Below are positions 41,621-48,489 of a DNA stretch of 48,489 nt, in pieces. The position numbers and the translations under genes are program-made. The stretch comes from Solirubrobacteraceae bacterium (GTDB taxonomy: Bacteria; Actinomycetota; Thermoleophilia; Solirubrobacterales; Solirubrobacteraceae). The notes below the pieces were generated by a model that was not told the DNA's origin, searched no databases, and saw only the letters and a program-made list of their open reading frames with translations. The stretch is taken from assembly GCA_017882375.1 (NCBI GenBank), contig JADGPP010000016.1, positions 1 through 48,489 of the forward strand, given 5' to 3'. Each line of letters opens with the position of its first letter. Within the stretch, counting starts at the first letter, position 1.

Positions 41621-41847
41621 ACGAGGGCTGCACGCCGCGCCGAACGCGTGCTTGCCGGGGAACGTGAGCGTCTCCAACCCCCGATCTATCCGTGAGCGGA
41701 GTTATCCAAGCCAGCTTTCGACGACCCGCTCAGCGCGGGACCTCTCAGACGCGCCTGGACGGCGCGTCGCCTTCGCCCAATGCCGCCCCGCGGCGAACCG
41801 CCGAGAACGCCGGTCTGTCCAGGGATCGGAGGGGTAAGCTCGACGGC

Positions 41848-43389
41848 GTGGGGCAATCTCCAAAGCCGCCGCGCAGGCGCAAGGAGCCTGGCCACGATGC
41901 ACGGCGCGCGACTCCCGCGCTCCTGTGGGCTCCGTGGGCGGCGCTTGCGCTCGCCGCAGTCGCCGGCGCCTTCGTGATGGCCGGATCGGCGATCGAGTTC
42001 GTCTGCATCGCCGTGCTGGCGGTCGCCACGATAGTGCTCGGATGGCGTTTTGGCGAGAGTCATCGCAGCGCGCTCGAGCAGGAGATCGACGGACGCTCGC
42101 ACGAGTTGCGCCGCGCGCTGTCAGAGCTCGAGATCGCGCAGACGGAGACCGTGCGGCGACTGTCGATGGCGGTCGAGTTCCGCGACGAGGACACGGGCGC
42201 TCACATCGAGCGCATCGGGCGACTCTCGACGCTGCTGGCCGAACAGATCGGAATGGACGCGGACTTCTGCGAGCAGCTGAGCCACGCGGCTCCGCTCCAC
42301 GACGTCGGCAAGGTTGCGATTCCCGATGCGATCCTGCTCAAGCCAGGGCCGCTCACTCCCGAGGAGCGCGCGATCGTCGAGACGCACGCCGAGGAGGGCC
42401 ACAGGCTGCTGCGCGGATCCTCCTCCTCGATCCTCGAGCTGGCGACGACGATCGCGCTCAGCCACCAGGAGAAGTGGGACGGGACCGGCTACCCGCGCGG
42501 GCTGACCGGAGAGGCGATCCCGATCGAGGGACGGATCGTGGCGATCGCCGATGTGTTCGACGCGCTCACCAGCGACCGCGTCTACCGCAAGGCCTTCCCC
42601 GTGGCGGAGGCGGTGCAGATGATGCGCGAACAGCGTGGCCGCCACTTCGACCCGGTGCTGCTCGACGCCTTCATGGAAGTTCTCGAGAACTCGGGACCGG
42701 ACGCGCGCGAGAAAGAGCGCGCGGATCCGAGCGCGCTCGTCGAGAGCACGCTGGAGACCTACGGGAAGGCGCTCGAACGGGGCGACGCGGAGACCGCCGA
42801 GGGCGCGATCGCGACGGCGATCGAGGACGGGATCCCGGCGACGACACTGCACGGCGAGGTACTCGCCCCGGCGTTGCTTCGCATCCGCGAGCTGCGCGCG
42901 GCCGGCGAGATCGACAGCGACCGCGAGCGCCTGGCCAAGGGGATCACGCGGCGTGTGCTGGCGACGCTGTATCGCTACATGATCGGCAACACCGAGCCGA
43001 CGCGCGAGCGCGTGCTGCTCGCCGGCATGGAGGGCGACGAGCATGCGCTGGAGCTGCAGATGATGCACGACCAGATCGCCGCGGCGGGCTTTGAGACGGT
43101 GTTCGAGGCAGACCTCTCCGGCGAGCGCCTGCGCGCGACGGTGGCAAGCCAGACCCCCGACGTGATCGTCCTCGGCGCGACCGACGGCGAGGACCGCGAG
43201 GCGATCGGGCGGGCGGTCGGGGACCTGCACGCGGCGCACCCGGAGGTGCCGATCGTGCTCGGCGGAGCAGCCGTCGGCGGGGCGCTGCCGGTCTCTCAGA
43301 ATGGGATGAGGGTCCTCGAGCGCATCGACGAGGCGGTCGACGCGGTGGAGGAACAACTCGCCACGCGCCCACGCGCCGCATCGCTGTAG
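41848..43389 (+). CDS. HD-GYP phosphodiesterase fused to a cobalamin-binding domain
   Basis: Protein of 513 aa with a GTG start (GGAGGGG 13 nt upstream; a longer frame from 41692 is less likely). Order: basic N-terminus, two membrane helices (about 25-45 and 48-66), a short coiled coil, HD-GYP domain with HDVGK at 151-155 and HQEKWDGTGYP at 206-216, then a B12-binding module: four-helix cap (about 295-378) and Rossmann part (about 385-510) with DEHALE at 397-402 in place of D-x-H-x-x-G. HD-GYP domains hydrolyse cyclic di-GMP. The C-terminal part could sense cobalamin. In the cap the CarH-type Trp and the His of Glu-His are Arg residues, so ligand contacts would differ. Confidence 0.82.
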   Translation: MGQSPKPPRRRKEPGHDARRATPALLWAPWAALALAAVAGAFVMAGSAIEFVCIAVLAVATIVLGWRFGESHRSALEQEIDGRSHELRRALSELEIAQTETVRRLSMAVEFRDEDTGAHIERIGRLSTLLAEQIGMDADFCEQLSHAAPLHDVGKVAIPDAILLKPGPLTPEERAIVETHAEEGHRLLRGSSSSILELATTIALSHQEKWDGTGYPRGLTGEAIPIEGRIVAIADVFDALTSDRVYRKAFPVAEAVQMMREQRGRHFDPVLLDAFMEVLENSGPDAREKERADPSALVESTLETYGKALERGDAETAEGAIATAIEDGIPATTLHGEVLAPALLRIRELRAAGEIDSDRERLAKGITRRVLATLYRYMIGNTEPTRERVLLAGMEGDEHALELQMMHDQIAAAGFETVFEADLSGERLRATVASQTPDVIVLGATDGEDREAIGRAVGDLHAAHPEVPIVLGGAAVGGALPVSQNGMRVLERIDEAVDAVEEQLATRPRAASL

Positions 43390-43399
43390 ATTGCCCGGC

Positions 43400-44362
43400 G
43401 TGACCTCGCGCGCGATCGTCACCGGCGGAGCCGGCTTCATCGGCTCACACGTCGTCGATGCGCTGCTCGGCAACGGCTACGAGGTCACCGTCGTCGATGA
43501 CCTGTCCTCCGGCGATGCCCGGCGTGTGGACTCCGCGGCGGAGCTGCGCGAGCTGGACATCGTCGACTTCGACCGGCTGTGTGCGCTGGTGGAGGAAGTC
43601 AAGCCGGATGCGATCTTTCACCTGGCGGCGCAGGCCAGCGTGGTCGCTTCGGTGGCGAACCCCGGACGCGACTGCGAAGTGAACGTGAAGGGCACGCTCA
43701 ACGTCGTCGAGTCGGCCGGGCGCTGCGGCGCTCCGGTGGTGTTCACGTCGACCGGCGGGGCGCTGTACGGCGACGACGCGCCGATGCCGACGCCCGAGGA
43801 CCGCATACCGTCTCCGCTGTCGCCCTACGGCGCGTCCAAGCTCGCGGCCGAGGCGTACGTGAACACGTGGTCGCTGTCGTCGGGCATCCCCCATGCCGTA
43901 TGCCGGCTCGGCAACGTCTACGGGCCGCGCCAGAACCCGCACGGCGAGGCCGGGGTCGTGGCGATCTTCTCCAACCACCTGTACACCGGCAAAGCGCCGA
44001 AGCTCTACGGGCACGGCAAGCCGACGCGCGACTACGTGTACGTGGGCGACGTCGTCAAAGCTCTGCTGGCCGCGTCGGGCAAGTCGGGCACGTACAACAT
44101 CGCCACCGGCGTGGAAACCGACGTCGCGACTATTTGGCGTGAGCTGCAGAGCGCTGCAGAGCAATCCGCTGCGCCAGGCGCGGCCGGCGACCCCGCGGCG
44201 CTGGAGCCGGAGCTGGCCGATCTGCGCCCGGGCGAGCTGCAGCACAGCCGCCTGGACATCGGTCGTGCCCAGCAGGAGCTCGGCTGGCACCCCGAGGTCC
44301 CGATCGACCAGGGCCTGCGCATGACCTACGACGCACTCGTCGAGGGGTTCGAACAGGACTAG
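43400..44362 (+). CDS. NAD-dependent nucleotide-sugar epimerase/dehydratase (GalE-like)
   Basis: Protein of 320 aa, extended SDR. TGGAGFIGSHVVDALL binds NAD; FTSTGGALYGDD, the catalytic YxxxK in SPYGASKLAAEAY, and NVYGPRQNPHGEAGVVAIF are family marks of UDP-glucose/UDP-galactose 4-epimerases. The start is GTG at 43400; TTG at 43391 is also possible, and no SD is clear. It follows the HD-GYP gene by 10 bp, so the two are probably co-transcribed. It could complete the Leloir pathway with galT at 2898, or make wall sugar precursors. Confidence 0.85.
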   Translation: MTSRAIVTGGAGFIGSHVVDALLGNGYEVTVVDDLSSGDARRVDSAAELRELDIVDFDRLCALVEEVKPDAIFHLAAQASVVASVANPGRDCEVNVKGTLNVVESAGRCGAPVVFTSTGGALYGDDAPMPTPEDRIPSPLSPYGASKLAAEAYVNTWSLSSGIPHAVCRLGNVYGPRQNPHGEAGVVAIFSNHLYTGKAPKLYGHGKPTRDYVYVGDVVKALLAASGKSGTYNIATGVETDVATIWRELQSAAEQSAAPGAAGDPAALEPELADLRPGELQHSRLDIGRAQQELGWHPEVPIDQGLRMTYDALVEGFEQD

Positions 44363-44424
44363 CCGGATGTGCGATTCGCGGTGCGAGCGGTGGCGTCAGC
44401 CGCGCGCGTGCCGAGGTTAAGCAC

Positions 44425-45429
44425 ATGAGCATCGCCCGCAAGCCGCTGATCGTGGCGGCCACGAGTGTCGCGGCGCTCTCGTTCGTCTCCGCTGCGCAGG
44501 CCGGCACCAACGGCGGCGCAGCAGCGCCGTCGGCGCCGCTCTCCGGCGGCAGCGAGTACGGCCTGAGCGCGCCGACGAGCATTGCGCACCCGGTCGTCAC
44601 GAGCCTGAGCGCTCCCAGCACGTCGGTTCCCGGCCGCCCGCCACGCGTGACGCTGCGCATCGACGAGGCGCACGTCGACACGGTCAACGCGACGGTCGCG
44701 GTCAGCGACCTGTCGACGCGCAAGGCGGCGATCGTCGTGAGCCTCGGCTGGGTGCACACCGGCCACACGCTGTCGGTGAGCTGGCCGCGCGGCGCGACGC
44801 TGAAGGCGGGCAGCTACCACGTGAGCGTGAGCGCGCACGACCATCACAGAAGCAGCCTGACGCGCGGCGCGCATAGCTCCGGCGTGACCGCGCTGACGGT
44901 AGCCGCGCCCACCCCGGCTCCCGCGCCCGCACCTGCGCCGACACCGGCGACCCCGGTCGTCGAAGCCGGGGTGCCGAGCCCGGCGCAGACGGTGGCAAGC
45001 GGCGCGGTCTTCCCCGTTGCCGGGGCACACAGCTTCGGCGGCCCGGACAATCGCTACGGCGCCCCGCGCAGCGGCCACGTCCACGAAGGCCAGGACGTCC
45101 TCACGGCCGAAGGCACGCCGGACGTCGCACCGCTGGCGGGAACGATCACGAGCACCAGCTATCAGGCCGGTGGCGCCGGCTACTACGCCGTCGAGCACAC
45201 CGACATCGGCTTCGATCTCGTCTTCGCCCACTGTCAGGCGTCGTCGTTGGCGGTCGGCGCCGGCCAAGCCGTCGCGGCCGGACAGGCCCTGTGCTTGGCC
45301 GGTCAGACAGGCGACGCGACCGCCCCGCACCTGCACTTCGAGATGTGGGTCGGCGGCTGGTATGCGCCCGGCGGGCACACGATCGATCCGCTGCCTTACC
45401 TGGAAGCGTGGGAACAGGCTGGCAAATGA
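44425..45429 (+). CDS. Secreted M23-family peptidase
   Basis: Protein of 334 aa. Signal peptide 1-26 (ending AAQAG), an immunoglobulin-like or linker region (about 55-155), a Pro/Ala-rich spacer (PTPAPAPAPAPTP), then a C-terminal M23 (LytM-type) domain with zinc ligands in HVHEGQD and HLHFEM. M23 enzymes cut peptide bridges of peptidoglycan. The N-terminal beta-rich region may bind wall polymers. The gene stands alone, 121 bp before tRNA-Phe. Confidence 0.88.
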   Translation: MSIARKPLIVAATSVAALSFVSAAQAGTNGGAAAPSAPLSGGSEYGLSAPTSIAHPVVTSLSAPSTSVPGRPPRVTLRIDEAHVDTVNATVAVSDLSTRKAAIVVSLGWVHTGHTLSVSWPRGATLKAGSYHVSVSAHDHHRSSLTRGAHSSGVTALTVAAPTPAPAPAPAPTPATPVVEAGVPSPAQTVASGAVFPVAGAHSFGGPDNRYGAPRSGHVHEGQDVLTAEGTPDVAPLAGTITSTSYQAGGAGYYAVEHTDIGFDLVFAHCQASSLAVGAGQAVAAGQALCLAGQTGDATAPHLHFEMWVGGWYAPGGHTIDPLPYLEAWEQAGK

Positions 45430-45550
45430 GCTGGGCGCAGGGCCGCAGGACCCGCGGCTCGCTCGCCGTAGGACCCGCGGCGCGCAGCCGAGAACACGCG
45501 CGCGCCCGCATCGAGCCGGTAGCATCGGGCCGGGTCGAAGGTCGACCAGC

Positions 45551-45623
45551 GGCGAGATAGCTCAGTTGGTAGAGCACACGACTGAAAATCGTGGTGTCCC
45601 GGGTTCGAGTCCCGGTCTCGCCA
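45551..45623 (+). tRNA. tRNA-Phe (GAA)
   Basis: A 73-nt cloverleaf. Acceptor stem GGCGAGA (45551-45557) pairs with TCTCGCC (45616-45622), discriminator A45623. Anticodon stem CACGA/TCGTG encloses loop CTGAAAA, giving anticodon GAA. The T arm is CCGGG-TTCGAGT-CCCGG. CCA is not encoded beyond the terminal CCA overlap. Antisense open frames over it are artefacts. Confidence 0.97.
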
Positions 45624-45662
45624 TTTCTAAAGATGCCTGCAAGTGGGCAGCTTTCGGCGAGT

Positions 45663-45678
45663 AGCCAAACGGCTTTTT
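45663..45678 (+). terminator. Weak intrinsic terminator of tRNA-Phe
   Basis: AGCC, loop AAAC, GGCT followed by TTTT. The stem is short; a GC-poor pocket surrounds it. It lies 40 nt after the tRNA. Confidence 0.4.
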
Positions 45679-45707
45679 GGGCGCGCTGAAAGGGCTGTTT
45701 TGCACGC

Positions 45708-45740
45708 CACGTCCTTTTCACGTCCTTTTCACGTCTTTTT
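45708..45740. repeat. Three tandem 11-bp repeats
   Basis: CACGTCCTTTT at 45708-45718 and 45719-45729, and CACGTCTTTTT at 45730-45740. They lie between tRNA-Phe and the tRNA-Met remnant. Iteron-like or recombinase-accessory sites are possible; so is slippage. Confidence 0.75.
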
Positions 45741-45863
45741 CAGGGAAGGATGTCGAGGCAGGCGCCGCGCAATTGGGCTTGAGCTCGCCCGCGGGGCCGG
45801 CCCGAGATAGAGGGGTGGCTTCCCGCGCGGCGGATAACATCATAAGTGCCGACCGAGGCGCTC

Positions 45864-45896
45864 GTATGGGCAGCAATCCCGAGCCGCTGCCCATAC
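45864..45896. repeat. Perfect 11-bp hairpin, copy B of the structured element
   Basis: Arms 45864-45874 (GTATGGGCAGC) and 45886-45896 pair perfectly around an 11-nt loop. The central TGGGCAGCA and GCTGCCCA blocks are identical to copy A at 111-149. A second hairpin TCGGCC/GGCCGA follows about 25 nt later. The stretch 45741-46020 otherwise holds no gene I can support. Confidence 0.7.
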
Positions 45897-46021
45897 ACCG
45901 ACGGCGAGGACGGCTAAGAATCGGCCTCGACGGGCTGGTTTGGCCGAAGCGACTGCACGATGTGGAGGGGAGAGGCGGCGATCGACTTCTTGCCGCGCAG
46001 AACAAGAGCGTGTTTCGGTAT

Positions 46022-46065
<44 letters not shown>

Positions 46066-46070
46066 TGCAG

Positions 46071-46096
46071 GAAAGCCCTCCAAATGGAGGGTTTTC
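46071..46096 (+). terminator. Intrinsic terminator behind the tRNA-Met fragment
   Basis: CCCTCC (46076-46081), loop AAAT, GGAGGG (46086-46091), TTTT; flanking A/T pairs lengthen the stem. The T tract is the target of the insertion sequence that begins at 46098. Confidence 0.75.
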
Positions 46097-46097
46097 T

Positions 46098-47628
46098 GTA
46101 AGCGTTCAGTCGCCCAGGGGGACATAACTCCGCTCTGTCGAATATCGGCGTGTGGAGCGCGCCGAGGCGGAGGCGATCTATGACCAGGGCCGTGAGGCCG
46201 TCGTCGAGGTCCTGCTGGCGATGGATCGCCGCATCCAGCAGCTCGAGGCCCATGTCGCCCGCCAGGATGAGCGGATCGCAAAACAGGACGAGCGGATCGC
46301 CCAGCTCGAGCGCCGGCTGAACCGCTCCTCGAAGAACAGCTCACAGCCGCCGAGCGCCGACGGGCCGGGCGCTCCGAAGCGCAGCAAGGACCCCTCGGGA
46401 CGCCCACGGGGCGGACAGATCGGCCACGAGGGCAAGGGACGACCGTTCCTGCCGGCGTGGGCGGTGGATGAGGTGGTCGAGCATTGGCCCGAGCACTGCT
46501 CCTGCGGTCACGTGTTCGGCGAGGACGAGCGTGTGGCGGTCGGCGATCCGCTGCGCCATCAGGTCGAGGAGCTGCCGCTCATCACGATCAAAGTCACAGA
46601 GCACCGCGCCCAGCGGGTCCGCTGCCCGGGTTGCGAAGAGCGCACGCGGGCAGAGCTTCCACGCGAGGTCTCTCAGAGCGCCTTCGGCCCGCGTCTTGAA
46701 GCCGCGATCGCGACGCTCTCGGTCCGCAACCGCGTCTCGCGCCGCGATGCGGTCGAGCTGTGCGAGGAGCTGTTCGGCTCGCGGATCTCGACCGGCACGG
46801 TGGACGGGATCCTCACGCGCGCCGGCGAGGCGCTTTCAGACCCACACGCCGATCTGCTCGAGCGCCTGCGTTGCGCTCATGCCGTGAACATGGATGAGAC
46901 CGGCTGGCGGACCGCCGGAGAGCGTCGCGCCCTGTGGGGCATCTTTGACGATCGCCATGGCTACCTTCACGTCGCAAAGGACCGCCACGAAGACCGTGCC
47001 AAGGAGCTCTTGGCGGACACGAAGGCGATCGTGACCTCTGATCGCTGGTGGGCCTATTCGCATCTGCCCCTGGCGCGTCGCCAGCTCTGCTGGGCCCATT
47101 TGAAGCGGGACTTCGCCGCCCACGCCGAGGGCCTCGGCACAGAGAAGGAGTTCGGGCAACGAGGCCTTGAGCTGTGCGACCGCGTCTTCTGGGCCGCTGA
47201 GGTCTTCAAGCACACCCGCGATCGAAGGGCTCTTGAGCTCACCGTCCGGCGGCTGCAGCGCGAATACAAGCCGCTCATCCGAGGCTATGCGGCGAAACGT
47301 GCACGCAACCGCCACTGCCGTGGCATGGCCCGCAATCTCCTGAAGGCCTGGCCGGCGCTGTGGACGTTCGCCAAGCACCCCGGTGTCGAGCCCACCAACA
47401 ACCACGCCGAGCGGGCCCTGCGCTCAGCGGTCATCTACCGCAAGATCTCCCTCGGCAGCCAATCTGAAGCCGGGGAGCTGCGGACGGCCCGGCTGTTCTC
47501 GGCGCACACTACCTGCCGCCTTCAAGGGCGCTCGCTGTTCGTCTACCTCACCGATGTGATCGGCACCCATGCCCGTGGGGACCCCGTTCCGCTGCTCAGC
47601 TAAGTGCGCCGGGCGACTGAACGCTTAC
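46098..47628 (+). mobile_element. Complete IS66-family insertion sequence
   Basis: Terminal inverted repeats are perfect over 18 bp: GTAAGCGTTCAGTCGCCC at 46098-46115 and its reverse complement at 47611-47628. An 8-bp target duplication GGTTTTCT flanks it (46090-46097 and 47629-47636), the size expected for IS66. Length is 1531 bp. It carries only the transposase gene (tnpC); the accessory tnpA and tnpB of classical IS66 are absent, as in the ISBst12-like subgroup. The intact ends, duplication and frame indicate recent insertion. Confidence 0.95.
46152..47603 (+). CDS. IS66-family transposase (TnpC)
   Basis: Protein of 483 aa with a GTG start. The N-terminal coiled coil (MDRRIQQLEAHVARQDERIA) is followed by the Ser/Pro-rich NRSSKNSSQPPSADGP of IS66 transposases, a Cys zinc-binding pair (HCSCGH, RCPGCEER) and the DDE core: first Asp in NMDETGWR, second Asp in VTSDRWWAYSH, Glu in NNHAERALRSAV. 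The C-terminal RTARLFSAHTTCRLQGR is typical. It is intact and probably active. Confidence 0.95.
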   Translation: MERAEAEAIYDQGREAVVEVLLAMDRRIQQLEAHVARQDERIAKQDERIAQLERRLNRSSKNSSQPPSADGPGAPKRSKDPSGRPRGGQIGHEGKGRPFLPAWAVDEVVEHWPEHCSCGHVFGEDERVAVGDPLRHQVEELPLITIKVTEHRAQRVRCPGCEERTRAELPREVSQSAFGPRLEAAIATLSVRNRVSRRDAVELCEELFGSRISTGTVDGILTRAGEALSDPHADLLERLRCAHAVNMDETGWRTAGERRALWGIFDDRHGYLHVAKDRHEDRAKELLADTKAIVTSDRWWAYSHLPLARRQLCWAHLKRDFAAHAEGLGTEKEFGQRGLELCDRVFWAAEVFKHTRDRRALELTVRRLQREYKPLIRGYAAKRARNRHCRGMARNLLKAWPALWTFAKHPGVEPTNNHAERALRSAVIYRKISLGSQSEAGELRTARLFSAHTTCRLQGRSLFVYLTDVIGTHARGDPVPLLS

Positions 47629-47636
47629 GGTTTTCT

Positions 47637-47930
47637 TGTTGGAGCAGAGTGTGTGGAGACGCCCGGTGGGGTGCAAACGGGGTGCAATCTCCGAAAAAAG
47701 CGTGGGCTTGTCGCTGCGGTCGAGGCGCACCGAAACGCCAGGCTCGCGGGTGCACGGCCGGCGTACGCGGCCGGCGTACGCCCTGCTCGATGCGCCTGTG
47801 GGGTGCGAAAACCCGATCGTGCGTCCGTGCGGGCGCTTTGGGACTGTCTGAGCCCATAGCGTGGCTGGCTCTATCGATCGTGGGAGGGGCCGGTGCTGGC
47901 ATCGTTGCTGTACGTGATGTTGGGCGGGTG
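47637..47930. other. Intergenic stretch between two insertion elements
   Basis: No gene is supported. It holds two GGGGTGCAA repeats (47668-47676, 47679-47687) and a tandem pair of 13-bp units CGGCCGGCGTACG (47755-47767, 47768-47780) that together create a 9-bp inverted repeat GGCGTACGC. The left end of the next element should lie here; I could not define its terminal repeat. Confidence 0.55.
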
Positions 47931-48489
47931 ATGACGCTCGTGTTGCTGTGCTTTGGCTCGTCGGACTACAAGGAGCTTGAGATCGTCGTCCTGCGCCATG
48001 AGCTCGCTGTGCTGCGCCGGCAGGTATCGCGCCCGGCGGTGCGGCCCGCTGACCGTGTCTTCTTGGCTGCGGCGAGCCGGCTGATCCCCCGGGCGCGATG
48101 GCGCTCGTTCTTCGTGACCCCGGAAACGCTGCTTGCGTGGCACCACCGGCTCGTGGCCCGCCGCTGGACCTATCCAGGGAGACGTCCCGGGCGTGCCAAG
48201 ATCAGCCGGGACGTTCGTGAGCTGGTTCTGCGGCTCGCGCGGGAGAACCCGCGATGGGGGTACCAGCGGATTGCCGGCGAGCTTCGCGGCCTCGGGGTCC
48301 TCATCTCAGCCACGACCGTCCGTGAGCTCATGAAGACCGCCGGAATTGGACCCGCCGGACAGCGCGGCGGGATCCCCTGGCGCCAGTTCGTCCGCGGCCA
48401 GGCACACAGCGTCATCGCGTGCGACTTCTTCACGGTCGACACGATCACGCTGCGGCGGATCTACGTGCTGTTCTTCATCGAGCTCTCAA
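47931..48489 (+). CDS. rve-type (integrase core) transposase, partial at window end
   Basis: The reading frame starts at ATG 47931 (GTG 47928 also possible) and is still open at the last base, giving at least 186 residues. Visible: KELEIVVLRHELAVLRRQV, HHRLVARRWTYPGRRPGRAK, the helix-turn-helix part NPRWGYQRIAGELRGLGV, and the start of the DDE core with first Asp in VIACDFFTVDT. This matches the integrase-core transposases often annotated near IS3/IS481 types. The rest, including the other catalytic residues and the right end, lies outside. Confidence 0.85.
   Translation, partial: MTLVLLCFGSSDYKELEIVVLRHELAVLRRQVSRPAVRPADRVFLAAASRLIPRARWRSFFVTPETLLAWHHRLVARRWTYPGRRPGRAKISRDVRELVLRLARENPRWGYQRIAGELRGLGVLISATTVRELMKTAGIGPAGQRGGIPWRQFVRGQAHSVIACDFFTVDTITLRRIYVLFFIELS

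Noticed and set aside
45146-45721. Minus-strand frame whose translation contains a TGTRTRDTT-like segment
   Set aside because: It is the antisense of tRNA-Phe, a well-known source of spurious protein annotations, and continues through the antisense of the M23 gene.

Overview
The window is chromosomal DNA from a high-GC actinobacterium. I favour the class Thermoleophilia (Solirubrobacterales-like). The gene set, the abundance of GTG/TTG starts, the many 1-4 bp start/stop overlaps and the Ala/Arg/Gly-rich proteins fit that lineage, but this assignment is an inference from protein style and no rRNA is present to confirm it. Nearly all of the window is ordinary, densely packed housekeeping and metabolic sequence. 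Only the two ends look like accessory or decaying DNA.

Layout: 1-647 is gene-poor, with a strong hairpin and a remnant of a cupin gene. 648-2194 holds three small lipoprotein genes, two of them translationally coupled and Lys/Glu/Ala-rich. 2210-4494 (minus) holds a hypothetical gene, galT and a TlpA-like thioredoxin. 4714-7503 is a large SF2 helicase with an unusual acidic insertion. 7500-15806 (minus) is one long run joining tetrapyrrole synthesis to cytochrome c maturation: precorrin-2 dehydrogenase, ccmA, ccmB, ccmC, ccmD-like, hemA, hemC, an embedded VapBC toxin-antitoxin pair, a cobA-hemD fusion and birA. Upstream of this run, between it and an aldehyde dehydrogenase homologue that lacks key catalytic residues, lies the most striking non-coding structure of the window: four consecutive 24-bp palindromes next to a long imperfect inverted repeat (15866-16104).

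17779-19152 (minus) is rarA. 19401-25381 is a five-gene oligopeptide/dipeptide ABC transporter operon followed by an M20 peptidase. Then come a short FtsH-type protease, methylmalonyl-CoA epimerase with a small coupled partner, a PAP2 phosphatase and the GTPase YchF. Two copies of a 45-nt hairpin repeat follow the stop codons at 29306 and 31089. 31186-33283 (minus) encodes a 5'-3' exonuclease and a SpoIID-domain protein. 33461-40767 looks like a 2-hydroxyacid degradation cluster: aldehyde dehydrogenase, DUF5661 protein, benzoylformate-decarboxylase-like enzyme, FAD/Fe-S 2-hydroxyacid dehydrogenase and a short-chain dehydrogenase. 40877-45429 holds an LppX-like lipoprotein, an HD-GYP protein fused to a cobalamin-binding domain, a sugar epimerase and an M23 peptidase.

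The right end, from 45551, has tRNA-Phe, a decayed stretch with tandem repeats and a second copy of the hairpin seen at 111-149, a 3' fragment of a tRNA-Met gene with its terminator, a complete IS66-type insertion sequence with 8-bp target duplication inside that terminator, and the 5' part of a second transposase cut by the window edge. This end is a mobile-element landing zone.
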